A DNA stretch of 64,000 nt from Apiotrichum sp. Y4204 (lineage: Eukaryota > Basidiomycota > Tremellomycetes > Trichosporonales > Trichosporonaceae). Made by a program: the position numbers and the translations under genes. The stretch covers positions 1,178,001-1,242,000 of the forward strand of contig JAMYHL010000003.1 in the NCBI GenBank assembly GCA_025531455.1, written 5' to 3'. The first letter of the stretch is position 1. The number at the start of each line of letters is the position of its first letter. The notes under the pieces were generated by a model. The model made no database searches. It worked only from the letters and a program-made list of their open reading frames with translations, and had not been told where the DNA came from. Positions 10,960-25,378 of this stretch are shown here, piece by piece.

Positions 10960-11929
10960 CCTCCTTCTCCTCTCCTGTCCTCCACTTTTAATCTCGACAT
11001 CACCTCGAAGCCGCCCGCATCTCGGCGTATCTTGTCTCATTGTGACCCATTCCACTCTACTTTGGATCAATTCCATCCCCAAAGGACACCAAAAAGTGCA
11101 GCTGAACAAACTGCCGCGGTGCATGTGACCTCCGCCGCCGTCACTCTTGCCGCTCCGCGTAAAGTCGTCCCGCCGAACCCGCCGAGCTCGCCGCCCCGCC
11201 CACAGCCGTTGCCGCGGTTAGAAAGCGACACAGCCAGAGACAGCGAGCGTCCTGCTGCTACTTTCGCATCGCCAGTAGCCGACCAAACCGTTGCAAGCAT
11301 TTCCCCGTTTGCTGTATTGGCCGTGTATAACCTTTTCTTTCATCTTTCATCTCCCCCTCCCCGCCTTGCGTTAGCTGTCGCTCCATTCGTCCACCCGTCG
11401 TCACCATCCACCATTCGGTCTTGCCATCGGTTTTGCCATCGGTCTTGCCATCTTATCTCAACATCACATTACTTCATCAGTTTTATCAGCAACGTCCGGA
11501 AGCCATCCACTACCGGCACGACCATCTTCGTTCGATCCCCGCATTTTCCGCGCATCGCGTCTCTTGAGGACACTTATTATCCGGCCTCTCATCGCTCCCA
11601 TCGCATCCTCTCGTGAATCGGACATCCCACTTCCGCTCTACTCTCTCCAACCTCATCTCACATTCGCTCCCCTATTCGTGCAGCGAGATAATCACAGCGC
11701 TGAGCACGCACCCAACCGCATCCGCGCACCTCGCTTGACCATCACACAAACAGTGTCAAGTGGCGAACCATCATCGACACGCCTGCGCTCCCTTCCGTAC
11801 CGGTCGTCGTCCCGGTCAACCTCCTCGCGGCACGTGCAACGTCTCACCTGGTTGCACATCAGTTGTCACCCACCTCCGCTCTCGCCCTCGCCCCTTGACG
11901 CCCGCCCGCGCCCTCGCGCTCCGCTCGCG

Positions 11930-14119
11930 ATGTACAAGTACCTCCAAGAGGACACGGGGCAGACCCAGCTGAGTGCGTCGTGTGATCCATCTGCAGCATC
12001 CCTTACCACTGTGTGCATGGCACGAGACTGGACTTTCCAGCGGCCCAAAGGTCAGAGGCGCAGCCACGTGCCATGCCGTCGCGCCTCGCGGGCCGTGTGG
12101 GAGAGATGCAGCGCTGCTCGAATCATCTGCTGACACCCTCGCTTCCTTCCATCCACATGCACGTACTCGCGCCGTCGCATGCCTCCAACGCCACCGCCCG
12201 ACCCGCCACTGCTCCTACCTCAATCATCTCATGTGACTCCCGTGTTGATGATAAACGTCAACAGAAAAAGTCAAGTGCCAGAGGGTAAGTCGGAGAGCCA
12301 ATGTCCACGAATACACACCAAGCGAGGCACCTCCAAGCGAGAACGAAGCTCACATGCCAGGCATGCAAGTTCTGTCGGAAATCCCACACAACATGTGAGG
12401 ATACCCGGCCCTGTCAGCGGTGGTGAGTACTGAGGTTGTGTGTGAGAGAACGAAACACAGAAGAGGCGCAGGTGGTGGGAAAGAGACGCTGACGATCAGT
12501 ATCAAGCGCGACATTGCGCAGCTGTGTCTGCAAGACGAGGCGGACCAGCTTCAGCAGCAGGCCTCTCAGCAGGCACAGCAGCAGATGGCCGCAGCTGCAG
12601 CGAGCGGATCCACCAACGGCTCACGATCGACCGTGCCGGCTAAACGCCGTGGGTTCTCCATGTCGTCCAACTATGAAGAGGATGGGCGGCCACCACCCCC
12701 GCCGCCGGGAGCTGCGAACGAGATGAACAACGGCACCAACGGCGGAGACTTTATGCAGAACAACGGCGCCTCGGCAGGACCGGGTCCCAACTCGACCGCC
12801 ACGGCATTGCGAACGCCGTCGCCAGCACGCCAGACTGGCATGATGGACTCTGTGCCGCTGACCAACGTCATGACTTCGCCGCAGGACACATTCCGGGCAT
12901 TGCCCACGCCGATGGGAGGACCGGGAAATCGTCAGTGGTTTGACGCGACGTTCCAGCAGATGGATGGACCTGCTCCGCACGGCGTACCTCCGCACCAGGG
13001 CGCACCCAACTCTGGTACGACGGGCGCCACTCCAGAAGGCTTCTCGTGGAGCGCTCTTGTCGAGGGTATGCTGGAGACGAGCCCGCACGCCCCGGGAGAC
13101 TTTGCGTGGCTCAGCAATGGACCCACAGGTGCTACGCCGATGCCGATGGACGGCCCTACACCAAACTCACTAGGGATCCCACAGCCGCAGCGAGGTCAGC
13201 AGCAGGGCGCGCCGCAGCCGCAGCAGAGTGGTAACAACCCGCCCAGCAACGAGGCGGCAGTCACCTCGCCGGCCAGCGTCCGCGACTACCGGAACGATTC
13301 CTCTGCCTCTCCAACTAACAGTGGCATTGCCGCCGATGGCACGGTGCAGCCGTTCAACTACACGTTCAGCTACTCGCGGCTACGGACATATGCCAACGAC
13401 ATTGGCGACCCCCAGTTCAAGGCGCGCATCGCAGCGGCGACCGACCGCTTCAAGCCGATCCTCCACGGCTGCCTCTCGCAGTACTCGGACGACCAGATAG
13501 TGCAGTCCGAGATCCAGTTCCTCAACTATGTCCGCCAGTGGGCCGTCTTTTGCGACACGATCCCAGCCCCCGCCTGCGTGTGGCGGCGCACGGGCGAGAT
13601 TTACGCCGCGAACAACCGCTTCATGCGTCTTCTTGATGTGTCGCCGGACGTTATCCGCAAGGGGCGGTTAACGCACTATCAGGTGAGTGTTGCGGTCATA
13701 CCTGATTCTCACTCCAGATCCTTGAGCCCTCCTCGTTCCTCGACTACTGGGAGGACTACTCGTCGCAGGTGCTAATGAACCTTGCCGACCGGACTTCGTT
13801 TGACACGAACGTCATGGTCGCATTCGCCAAGCGCGGGGACCAGCGGACACATCTCCTAAACTCGTCTATGCACTTTGACTCGTTTGGCCTTCCGATGGCT
13901 GCCACTGTGGTCTTTACACCTCTGTTCTCCCAGGGCGCCAACCCTCCGCCCACAAACAACGTCGGTGGCGCATCCACGAGTCCGAATGCCTCTGGCCCCC
14001 CGAACGCCACGCCGGCATCACACGAGCCCACGATCGATGTGCAGGTAGGTGGCGACGCCAGAAACCCCATCGTGCGACCGATAGCCCTGTCCTCTCTAGC
14101 TCAGATGTGGATGTGGTGA
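11930..14119 (+). CDS. ERT1: ERT1/AcuK-like zinc-cluster transcription factor with PAS domain
   Basis: Regulator of the ERT1/AcuK/AcuM family, known in fungi for activating gluconeogenesis and non-fermentable-carbon genes. Exons are 11930-11972 (tentative), 12265-12284 (20-nt microexon), 12361-12422, 12500-13682 and 13718-14119. The cluster spans three exons and reads ACKFC-RKSHTTC-EDTRPC-QRC-IKRDIAQLC, i.e. C-x2-C-x6-C-x5-C-x2-C-x8-C, with the x8 spacing typical of this family. A Q- and N/G-rich region follows, then a PAS domain (AANNRFMRLLDVSP). An intron of 35 nt (13683-13717) splits the PAS domain. The N-terminal exon is uncertain: other donors would also keep frame. The C terminus is also uncertain, because 14045-14104 could be spliced in frame, and the model ends earlier than I expect for the family. 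Confidence 0.8.
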
Positions 14120-17100
14120 GGGGCGGCGGGCGGATGAAGACAGCAAGCATAGTAGATCGCTAGCGTGATGATAGCACTGTCTGTGCTCGACCTGCCTCCG
14201 TCCTCGAGATCCAGCTGGGAGAGGAAGCGGCTGTCTGGAGGCATTCCAGCGGTGGGCTCCTTCCTCACTTTGCGGACTAGCACTGACGCTGTACAGATGA
14301 ACAAGACCAGCGAACAGTCATGACCCGCAAGTCGTACTTTTGCGAATGTACCCCACGAACGGGCGTAACATAACCAGACGACCAGACATCAATCAGTCGA
14401 TCAACGTAACGAGCTCGCAACGACAGAACCCATAGCTTACTTGGAGCGCGGACCGCCAGAACTTGTAGCCCGAGTTCAGATCCAGGCCTTGTAGCCGTGG
14501 TTGAATGACGCCCGGAGTTGAAGGCGCCAGGGGCCGAGGCCCCGCCACACACGGCACGTATAGTTACCACTCAGTTTCCTCTGTATCTTTATCGCCACCG
14601 ATGCACCGTTGTCACCAGGCAGATGTATGACTTTAGAGTTCTACGTCATGGGCATGAAGCCTTCACATAACTTGCGCTTTGTAGCTACATGCCAGCCGCG
14701 CACATATGCCCAGTCTGACACAAATACCTGTATTGCCGCTTTGCTGCTTGTCGGAAACCCAGTTTCTACCAGTAGCTAGCAGCCACAGCGCACATCCCAT
14801 GTGCAAGGTGCAAGGTGAAGGTGCCACATGCCAGCGCCGTGAGCGCCATCCCCACCAGAACCAGCCCAATCATCTCTCTGCCCTCGCCCCAAACGGCCGC
14901 CACAAACAGCGTCCATCAACCCATCAACCAACGCAGACTCAGCCACGCGCACAGAAGGTGGCACATGGCACAGAAAACATGAATGGATAAATGGAAAATT
15001 CCCGCCAGCCCCCGCCCAGCAGTCCCCGAGTCCCCACGGGGCGCGCCGCCCCGCCTCTCTTCGGGATATCGGGCCCGGAGGCGCCCCTACGCCCCCCTAT
15101 GGCGGCCCCCGACGCGTCGGAGCGATCGAGGGCAGGGTGAGGGGACCAAGGGGGGCGGTTTGGTATTCCGTGTTTTTGGTATTCCAGCGCCCTCCAGAGA
15201 AGCAGGCGAAGCCGGACAAGCCCGCGACGCCAGCGACGCCAGCGGCGGCAGCGAGGGAGGTGAGGCGCAGGGGTGGTCCCGAGAGCCACGGAATTGTCGT
15301 CCGGGGGAGGGGGAGATGTGGCGAGATACGCGAGAACGCGAGACACACAAGACGCCGCGTACTCGGAAGGAGAGGGATCGTGGGCCGGGGAAGATCCGGT
15401 GCTGTGAGGTGTTCCAGCTTTACAGGATACAAGAGGAGGGGGTCGCCGCGCCCGAGATTGTCTCAACCGAGTGGAGGCCCCGACCTTGCTTCGCGTAACA
15501 GTACAGAATCGGAATTGACCACCGGCGATACGATAAACGAACGCCCACGCCCTGGCGGCCGGCACTCGGCAACCAAGTGCAGCACCGTATCTGTTCCTGT
15601 TCCCTGTACGTTACACCCTCCACGCGTTGGGAGTCTCGGAGCGCGGTGTCCGGTGGCCGGGGGAGGGACCCGCCCGACGTGATTCGAAAATAAAGGTTAA
15701 ACGGAAGTGTACCCGATCAGATATCGGACAGAGCAGAGGTTACAGGGGAGGTCAAGCGCTCGGGGGCTCGTGGGCTCGAGGGCTCGAGGGGTAGGCTTGC
15801 AGCCTGCAGTCGCCGGATGGGGTTCGGAGCCTTATCGCCCCGCTCGAGATCTGCAGCGCTGGATGCCGACGTGCCGAGATCGCAATCGTTACCTGGAGTA
15901 CGCCAGCGATAGCCTGCAATAGTCTGTATAGCATGTTTAGCAATGTCTAGTCTGTCCCCGTGTCATGGGTGCTCTCCAGCAAAGCCAGCTAAGCGAAGGC
16001 TCCTGCCGCTCCTGCCGCTACTGACCGTTCCCCGGGAGCGCGACACGATAGAGCGAGGACTAGTCGATCTCCCGGCAGAATCCTAACTCTCTAATGGCCG
16101 GGCCGATCGTAGTTCGCGCCTGACACAATTGCTATCGAGCTATGGCTCCGCGCCGACATCCCACATGCTCAGAAAACCCGGTTTCGGGGCAAGCATGGGG
16201 GCATCGTCGCGTCCTCGGGCGCGGCAACTGCCAGAGAGGGAGAATGTGACAGGTTGTAGAGTGTCGGCTCGGAGGCTCCTGGATCAGAAATCGCGGGGGG
16301 ATTGTCAGAGCAACGGCACACGACGTTCCTGGAAAACCCAGAGCTGGGCGTCGCGGATATTCTCATTCTCGATATACTTGGCTTTACGCAACTGCGTTCC
16401 CCACCTTCTTGCCTCGGCACGCGCCACCGCAGCAAAGGCATGGCACGGCATGCATGTGACCTGGGGGGTGGGGGAAAGCAATAAAGCAATCAAGGGACCG
16501 CGACATGTTGGCGGCGTGGGCGGGACATGCTCCGCATCGGAACACCCGATGCAGATGCCGGGACCCCGCTCGGAAGCCCCGATCCCCAGCGTGCCCCGCA
16601 CTCGTCCCGTCCCAGCTTCCAGCAGCCCCCCCTCGTGATTCTTGTGTTCCTTGTGATATCCTGAGTGTGATGCGTGCAATCCGCCCGACGTCGTTGGTCC
16701 CTTGCCTTGCCCTTGGCACTCGGCACTCGGGGCACTCGGGGCTCTCGGGGGCACAGGGACCAGTTGCCGGGGGTGGCCGGGTGTGTTCATGATAGGAACG
16801 TTTGGAACAGGAGCACGACGCCTCCCCTCGCCTGCTAGTCCTGCAGATTGCGCGCCCATGACGGTGACGGAACGTTGAGCGCGAATTGAGCGGGTCCCTC
16901 TCGGGTCAGCTGGCAATAATGGGCGGCTGGGCTGCTAATGCCGGTCAGGAGATGCAGTAAACTCAAAGATCATGGCCACGGTGCACGGTGAGTACCCCCA
17001 CCCGCTCCTGTGTGCCCGCTTCCACAGGGGGGTCACGCGCCGTCGTTTGCTCCGAGAGCGGGCAGAGAGTGCAATGCACGAGAGTGTGAGTTTGCGAGAA

Positions 17101-17400
17101 AATGGCAGGTTAATCTTGTCGGAAGCCTCCTCCGGGGCCGCAGTTGTGACCCGCAGTGGGCCGTGTGGAGACCCTCTGACAGAGAGAGTTTGATACTTAA
17201 GAAGCGCATGCATCGATGTCTTGAAGAACCATCCCCCTCAGACATCTGCTGCTCTCTCCACCACGTCTCTGTCCCACAATTGAGAGATAGCCGAGTCGAT
17301 AGCGACATCCTCGACAAGAAACCTCCTGTAGCTTAGCGGCCCACCCTTTTTTTGTTTTTCCCATCTCATCCCTCCACCTGATTCCTCACACTCGACTACA
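14120..17400. other. Intergenic, 3.3 kb upstream of phenol hydroxylase
   Basis: No supported ORF or tRNA. Open frames here are low-complexity and mutually overlapping. The stretch includes a GC-rich section near 15.0-15.3 kb and the promoter of the phenol 2-monooxygenase gene. The absence of genes over 3.3 kb suggests a large regulatory region or decayed sequence. Confidence 0.5.
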
Positions 17401-19451
<2,051 letters not shown>

Positions 19452-19759
19452 GCGCTGCCGCGACGGGACAAAGAAAAGTAGACAGCAGCAGAGGTGGAGG
19501 ATGAGTAGCAGGCAGTTGATGTTCGGCTTGGTAGCCTTCTTGTATTAGCACTTGGGACCGTTTGGGATGATACCATGCAAAAGACTTGTACGCAGAATGA
19601 GTTGCAGCGGCACAAGTGGGAAGAGCAGTCAATGTGAAGAGCAGGACCTGGTTTTTTTGTACTCTGATACTATCCGTTTTCCTCATCATGGCCAAAAGCC
19701 TGACACAGCTAAGGATCCAAGCAGAGCGCACCATTCTCCATCGCAGTCCATCTACAGCT

Positions 19760-20981
19760 CTATTTCGGCATGACGAACACCGTCTTGGCGACCTTGCCCG
19801 CCTCAAACAAGCGGTAGTACTGGAATCAGCCGAGCGCTCACTGCAACCCACCTCCTCAGCCTCAGCGAGGTCAACGCGGTTCTCCACAAAACCCTTGAAC
19901 AGCTCGAGGTTATCCCGCAACACACGCAGCGCAAGCGGATAGAACGTGCGCACAGAACACCGGCCAAACTGGAGCCGGACATTTTTATCATACAACGCCG
20001 CCCCATCCAGCTTGATCGGGAGATTATGCACGCCGACCGAGCTGACCGCGCCGTACGGGCGCACGAGGTCGAGCGCGGTGAGGAGCGCGCCCTCGTGTCC
20101 GACGACTTCGAGAACAGCGTCCGCGCCCCGTCCCCCCGTTGCGGCCAGGAGCGCGGGACGTAGCTCGTCCAGCGGAAGTGCCATCGCGCCGTGTTTCCTC
20201 CCGAGCTCAAGCCGCGCGGGGTGCAGGTCCGTCGCGAAGACGATTTCGAAGAGCGTGAGTGCCGAGGAAATGGCACACAGACCCACGGGACCGCACCCGA
20301 CAACGACGGCGACGCCCTTCTTCGGTACCGTGCCCTGCAGCGCGTCGCCCATGGTCCACGGCACGGCGTCGTCGAGCAGGCGGCGCGCATTCATCGCGGC
20401 AGAGTATCCCGTCGGGAGAATGTCCGTCATGAGGAGCGCGACGTCCTCGGGGAGATCGGCGGGGAAGGGGAACAGACTTGCGTCGGCGAGCGGCATGGCG
20501 AAGAACTCTGCCTGCCCGCCTGTGAGGCAGCGGTTCTGCGCACACCGCGACGTGTACCCCTGCTCGCAGTAGAAGCAGTCACCTGGGATAAGAAATGAAA
20601 TGCCATGTCATGCAGGAAAAAAGGAGGTACATACCGCAGCTCACTGAAAAAGGCGCGAGCACGACGTCGCCGACCTTGTGTTTGGTCACGCCCGCGCCGA
20701 CCGCCACGACGGTGCCCACCACCTCGTGGCCCATCACGTACCCCGCCCCCGGTTCGTGGCCGCGATACGCGTGCAGGTCCGAGCCTGGCGTCAGTGGGAG
20801 AAGACACAGCCTGCCGAGGAGAGATATTAGCACAGTTCACGAGGCACGCACCACACAGGCCCGCGAGGTGGACCTTGAGAAGCACCTCGCCGTCCCCGAT
20901 ACGTGGGACAGGGACGGTCTCGACGCGCACGTCGCGCGGGCCGTGCAGCACCACGGCGCGCATCGTCGAGGGGATAGACAT
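19760..20981 (-). CDS. Zinc-dependent medium-chain alcohol dehydrogenase
   Basis: NAD(P)-dependent alcohol/aldehyde oxidoreductase of the MDR family. Exons 20981-20852, 20784-20635, 20582-19852 and 19819-19760 encode 356 residues. Catalytic-zinc ligands are Cys43 (GLCGSDLH) and His63-Glu64 (MGHEVVG). The structural-zinc cysteines are 93, 96, 99 and 107 ([15 protein letters not shown]). The Rossmann glycine motif is VVGCGPVG. The last intron is only 32 nt (19820-19851); it is needed because the frame otherwise loses the conserved ending [21 protein letters not shown]. The gene converges on phenol hydroxylase with about 310 bp between stops. Substrate cannot be read from the sequence; formaldehyde- or sorbitol-dehydrogenase-like activities are possible. 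Confidence 0.92.
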
Positions 20982-21594
20982 GGTGGATAGGGGGACTAGG
21001 GATATGTGGAATGCAAAGACAGACTCGAGACTGCACGATAAGTTATGTCAATGTCGCTTGTCGGTTAATGGTTGCTGAACCGCTGCACGGAATTTCAAAT
21101 ATCACTCTAAAAGCCGAGATACCGAACTGACCGGTGTGCTGCGGTACCGCAGACGCGCCTTCTTTTTCTTCTTCATTCCCGAACTTGTGGCTGGGAACTC
21201 CATGGCCGTGGTCGCGGTGTCATTGGTGCAGAATGCCCTGGCCAATGCTATCGACGCACAGAAGGTCTCAGATGGGAAGGGTCCTCGGAAAAACTCTCTT
21301 GAGGACATCAACTCTCAGTCCACACCACAGCTCGACATCCTCCTGAACAACAAAGGGGAGCCACGACAACGAGACAAGACATCGTCACCAGAATGGTGAG
21401 ACAAGACGAAGTAGCCGGTCTTGATCGTGAATAGCCTACATAGACAACCAGTTTTAAGCACAAGGGAAGGATCGAGAATGGACACGCGGGGATACTCTGG
21501 ATTTCCCCACAACAAGACGTATGGGCTTCATTATTGACTACAGTTCAGCTTTGGCGATTCCAGTTCTTCTTTTCGACTGAATTTCATGTCCGAT
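20982..21594. other. Intergenic
   Basis: Promoter of the minus-strand dehydrogenase gene and 3' flank of the lectin-like gene. No additional gene supported. Confidence 0.5.
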
Positions 21595-22346
21595 TCAACA
21601 CTTCAAGAGTCCCTCAGTTTGTTCCCGACGTCTGCCAACGCTGTCGAACGGCATTCGGGTCACTGATGTCAGGTTACATCTACTCGAAATGTCGGTTACC
21701 CACCAGGTATCGAGCCATACCGAGCCGCCTGAAACGGCGACACAAAAGTCTGTCATTATTAAACCATCTCAAGGCGAGAGGTCAAGCGGTCCAAAGCGGG
21801 CCATCTCTCTAAATGCGACTTACTCGTCCCGTGCAGCTTGTACGTCGAGCTGGCGTTGTCTCCCGTTCCGATCGTCGTCCAGTCCCAAGTCTGCTGCGGG
21901 ACATCACCCAGGCATTCCCAGACTTTGAGTGGAGTGCCCACCGCGGGTTCTGGTATCAGCGGTATACACATGATGACGTACCAAGGCCGGCATCAAGGCA
22001 CATGGGTACCCTCTGGAAGGTCTGCACGGCCACAGTCGTGATGCGCGTCGTCCCACAGTCACTCGTCTTGGTGCCGTTCAACCACCAGCTGTTCCAGAGC
22101 GGCTCTGAGCGGAGTCTCGACCTGGGGTAAGGGGTAAGCGGATCTCAGGGTGGGAGGCAAGAGACAGACAACTCACGCAGTCACTAGTGTGCCGCTTGGG
22201 GTAGGCAGGGTGTAGGACAAGTTTGTCAGTCGGACGCTCAGGTCCATGCCCCATGGGTCGAGCGTCCAGCCCGCATAGCTGATCCAGTAAGCTGCCACCG
22301 GGTTGAGAAGGAGAATAAAAGAGAGGGGCAGGGCGGAGAGAAGCAT
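21595..22346 (-). CDS. Small secreted protein with ricin-B-type (QxW) lectin-like repeat
   Basis: Four exons (22346-22177, 22121-21982, 21949-21824, 21728-21595) give 189 residues. The N terminus MLLSALPLSFILLLNPVAAY is a clear secretion signal. The body contains MCLDAG, then TPLKVWECLGDVPQQTWDW: this Cys-Leu-Asp / Val-Trp-Glu-Cys / Gln-x-Trp pattern is the hallmark of a beta-trefoil QxW carbohydrate-binding repeat. Only one convincing repeat is present, whereas a full trefoil has three, so it may be degenerate or a partial domain. It is a lectin-like fold only; there is no catalytic toxin domain. The intron 21950-21981 is 32 nt. A TATATAA lies about 110 bp upstream. The last exon is the least certain. 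Confidence 0.65.
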
Positions 22347-23223
22347 TGTCGTGGTGCGTAAAGATGGATTTTGGTCGTGTGGGAGTTGGCTGCTGTCTGA
22401 CAAAGGGAAAAGTGGTGGGAATGAATGGAGGACCATTCGTCTTCGGAGCGCGACTTATATAAATGCCCCGGTGACTCTTTCCGCGGCCCGGTCACAATCC
22501 TACTACTGTAGTCACACAACTGAATGGGTTCACGCGGCTGTTGATAAGAGCGCGGATGCGGATGTTGCTCTTTCAGACTTCAAGGTTGGGTTGGTCGGAA
22601 CCAAACAAACAAACCTACTTGGACGCGGGATGTGGGATGCTTGGACGCCACACTCTGCAAAATGTAGAGTGTGTTGGGCCATTCCATTCCGTGCCCAGCT
22701 ACACCGACAAGCGGTAAGTCACCGGACATAGCTGCCTCTGACCACCTGACCGTTTGGATGCAGCAGTTGTCATTGCGGCAGCAGGCATCCGTGATGTGCC
22801 GTTAGCATCCGCATCGGTCGCTCGGTGCACCTGAAAGCTAAGGGTCATGCCATCAATCCACGGCGTACACAAGCTTTGTGGAGCACCCGAACATGACAGG
22901 CAGCTCTTACTCTTCCATGAGTCGGCCGTCACAACCTGATCCCGTTATTAGCAGGGCAAGAGAGCCCCGTACGGTCAGTGCCCAGCGACTGACCCGGCAC
23001 AGCATCCTTCCTGCCATTCAGCCTAACCTCTCCAACGCTGCAACTTTGATCGTTAAACACATTCATTGATTCGACGTGGACTCAAGCTATTCAAATTGTA
23101 TTATATATCTCACTATACTTCTCCCCTGTACAGAATATCGTGACTTGCACTGCTCGCTGGCACCGCTACTGAATGCTCTCGTATGCTGACTCGTCGAGCT
23201 ACAACACCGGACGGAGTCGACAA
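22347..23223. other. Intergenic with TATA box of the lectin-like gene
   Basis: A minus-strand TATATAA is at 22455-22461. Otherwise no feature is recognised; base composition is less GC-rich than in neighbouring genes. Confidence 0.5.
22455..22461 (-). promoter_or_regulatory. TATA box
   Basis: TATATAA on the minus strand, about 110 bp upstream of the start codon of the secreted lectin-like gene. Confidence 0.6.
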
Positions 23224-24072
23224 TCAAAAGGGAAAGTGGGGCACGGTCCTCCAAGTCGGATTAACGAGGCCATTATTGAGTTCAAAGTACCCAAGGGCAC
23301 GCATAAAGGTGGTCCTCATCCGCAACATGGGTACAACCCCCGATTGACGGTAGTGATAGATGGTCCACAGGGCGAAGGAATACTTGTCGGGGAGACGGCT
23401 GTCGAATGCCGCAGTCGGAGCCGAAGCCTTGAAAGTCCCATCCTTGGGGTTGTCCGCGTAAAGCCTGCAGATTGCGTGCACGAGGAGCAGTGGGTCCTCG
23501 AGAGCAGCGCCGATGACATACGCAGTCTGATAAAGACAAGTTGAGAGGCCGGCATTGGGGTAGATCCACTGGATTTCCTGCTGGTACAGCGAGTGGTAGG
23601 GGAAGTTCATCGGTTCGGTGAGCTTGACAACCTGGGCTGCGAGGTGGTTCTTGAGGCCGCAACAATCGTACTTGTTAAGGAAGCGGATGGCAATCAGAAT
23701 GTTATTCTCGCGCAGGGAGTGGTGGGTCTTGCCAAAAGAGCCGGTGACGAGGGCGAGGAAAATGTCGATGGCCGCGGCGGTCTCAATCTCGGGATCGGGG
23801 AATTGGATGACATTAGGGTATCCCACTCCCATAAGCGGACCCGAAAACATATCCGCAAACACCTTGCTGAGGGTCAGCAGTGGCAGTTAACGTGTTACAT
23901 ACCTTCCGGAAGCAAGGTGATACTTCATCGTCTTGAAGCGCACGTTGTCCGCACTGATGAGAGTGAAGTCGCCACGCTTCCAGTGCGGGGAGTTTGTGAT
24001 CCTAACCTCGGCGACGTCAGGCTGCCCGGGGGGAGCCCCCTTTTTGAGGATGCTCATTGGTGTCTGCACCAT
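23224..24072 (-). CDS. BTB/POZ domain-containing protein
   Basis: Two exons (24072-23903 and 23866-23224, intron 36 nt) encode 270 residues. The N-terminal half fits a fungal BTB/POZ fold: GDFTLISADNVRF, then the hydrophobic helix KYHLASGSKVFADMF, and VIQFPDPEIETAAAIDIFLALVTG. A helical region follows (IAIRFLNKYDCCGLKNHL, then LYQTAYVIGAALEDPLLLVHAICRLYADN), as in BTB proteins lacking kelch repeats. These proteins usually mediate dimerisation or act as cullin-3 adaptors; no partner is evident. The start was placed at MVQTPMSILKKG; an upstream in-frame ATG at 24207 would add 45 residues that look non-conserved. Codon use is less GC-biased than in the housekeeping genes, consistent with a fast-evolving family. 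Confidence 0.75.
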
Positions 24073-25378
24073 TCTGCCTTGGGTGTTGGACAGTCGTTCG
24101 AGTAAGAAGAGGCCGAGAGAGGTGGCGATTGAGTGGTGGGGGAAAGGGATAGCGAAAGATGTTGGGAGTGGTGGGGAGAGCAGCTTGTCGGGGTGGAAGA
24201 GGCTCATTTTATGTCCACTCGTTGGCCTGTGAGCAAGGCTCGACATTGTCGAGGCAACGCTGGAATCGACATCCATCTCCCATTTTACATCCTCGGTGCG
24301 AGTGTTTTCCTCATGAACATGATGTACTCGCACTGTTTCAAATCCTCAATTCCTCATCAAGAATCAACGTTGTCTCGCACCTTGTTAAGTGTGGAACCGG
24401 AGTGTCTCACGATCACACACTGTGTGGCTTCACACAGCGAAGAGTCCAACTCAGGCGATGCGGTGCGGCTGTGGGGCCCTCACGGCTTCTCGTGTCTGGA
24501 GGTAACACCGGTCAAGCCTTGGTGGGGGATTGGAAACAATAGACAATGGATGAGTGATGTACAATACTGTGTAGCAGACTCAGCCGCTTAGGGCTTTACA
24601 CTTCGGCCGCAATGTCTCATCTCGCGTCAACCATGAGCAAGGCGTGATGCGCGCCTTTTAGGAAGAGCTGTCTCGTTACCTCTGTTGTGTGGCATCGTTC
24701 CAGCTGTGTCGTTTCAGCTGTGTAACTTGTCGCCTTGCGTTTTTGTTTGTCGAGCTAAGAGTGCCTGTGTATGTCTCGCACTCAACATCACCCGCTTTCC
24801 ATTAGTTTGCTGCTCGTTGTGAGTGTTTGGCATTTACGCACTTCGCACTCATACGGTGTTGCGAAACACACGTAAACGTCTTTGGGACAACAGCGATGGT
24901 GCGAGTGAGCTCGCCCGTGGTGTACCGAATCTGTGACCTTTTCTCCCGAGCCAGATCTCCGAAACATCGTGTACTGTAATCTTTCCCGTACTTGGCATGA
25001 AATCCCTCGATACAGCAGCAGATTTCATCAGTCAAAGACCTGGTACTGTCCCACTGAGAGAGCTAGAGTCTCCCAGATTAACGTCAGAGGTGATCAGTAG
25101 GAGATGACGAGAGCAGAGGGAGTTTGTTGAACTCAGAAAAACTGCGTCCATTCAAATGTCAAACAAGGAAAACGGGAACTCCATCTGGGGCCCCGTGAAT
25201 TTCTGGTGGCATTTTAGCGTGGGCGATCGGGGATCGCCACTGTTTTGGCGTCGATCAACACGCGTCAGTTCAAGAAGTTGCATTCCGCTCGTCTTGTGTC
25301 AGCACAGCCTTTACTGCTGCCACCTCTTTTGTCAACTCGAAGATACCCGTCTCTCATTCTACCTTACATACCCTCACA
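24073..25378. other. Intergenic, relatively AT-rich
   Basis: No gene supported. A 76-codon minus-strand frame at 24802-25035 is open but has no recognised relatives. The last 60 bp before 25379 are CT-rich and probably the leader of the next gene. Confidence 0.5.

Larger units (their letters stand above)
7803..11929. other. Long intergenic region, no gene supported
   Basis: About 4.1 kb between the minus-strand fusion gene and the plus-strand regulator, so both promoters lie here. Open frames exist on both strands but are arginine/serine-rich, overlap each other and show no recognised domain. It contains a 7-bp tandem repeat (8759-8814), short GACTGC-type repeats near 9210-9245, a 20-T run (10940-10959), and a pyrimidine-rich stretch from about 10.9 to 11.9 kb that probably is the leader of the regulator gene. 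Confidence 0.5.

Noticed and set aside
21595..22346. Reading the QxW repeat as evidence for a ricin-type toxin
   Set aside because: Only a lectin-like repeat is present; there is no ribosome-inactivating domain in or near the gene.
24802..25035. 76-codon minus-strand frame with several cysteines
   Set aside because: No ATG at its start, no homologue recognised and no adjoining exon found.
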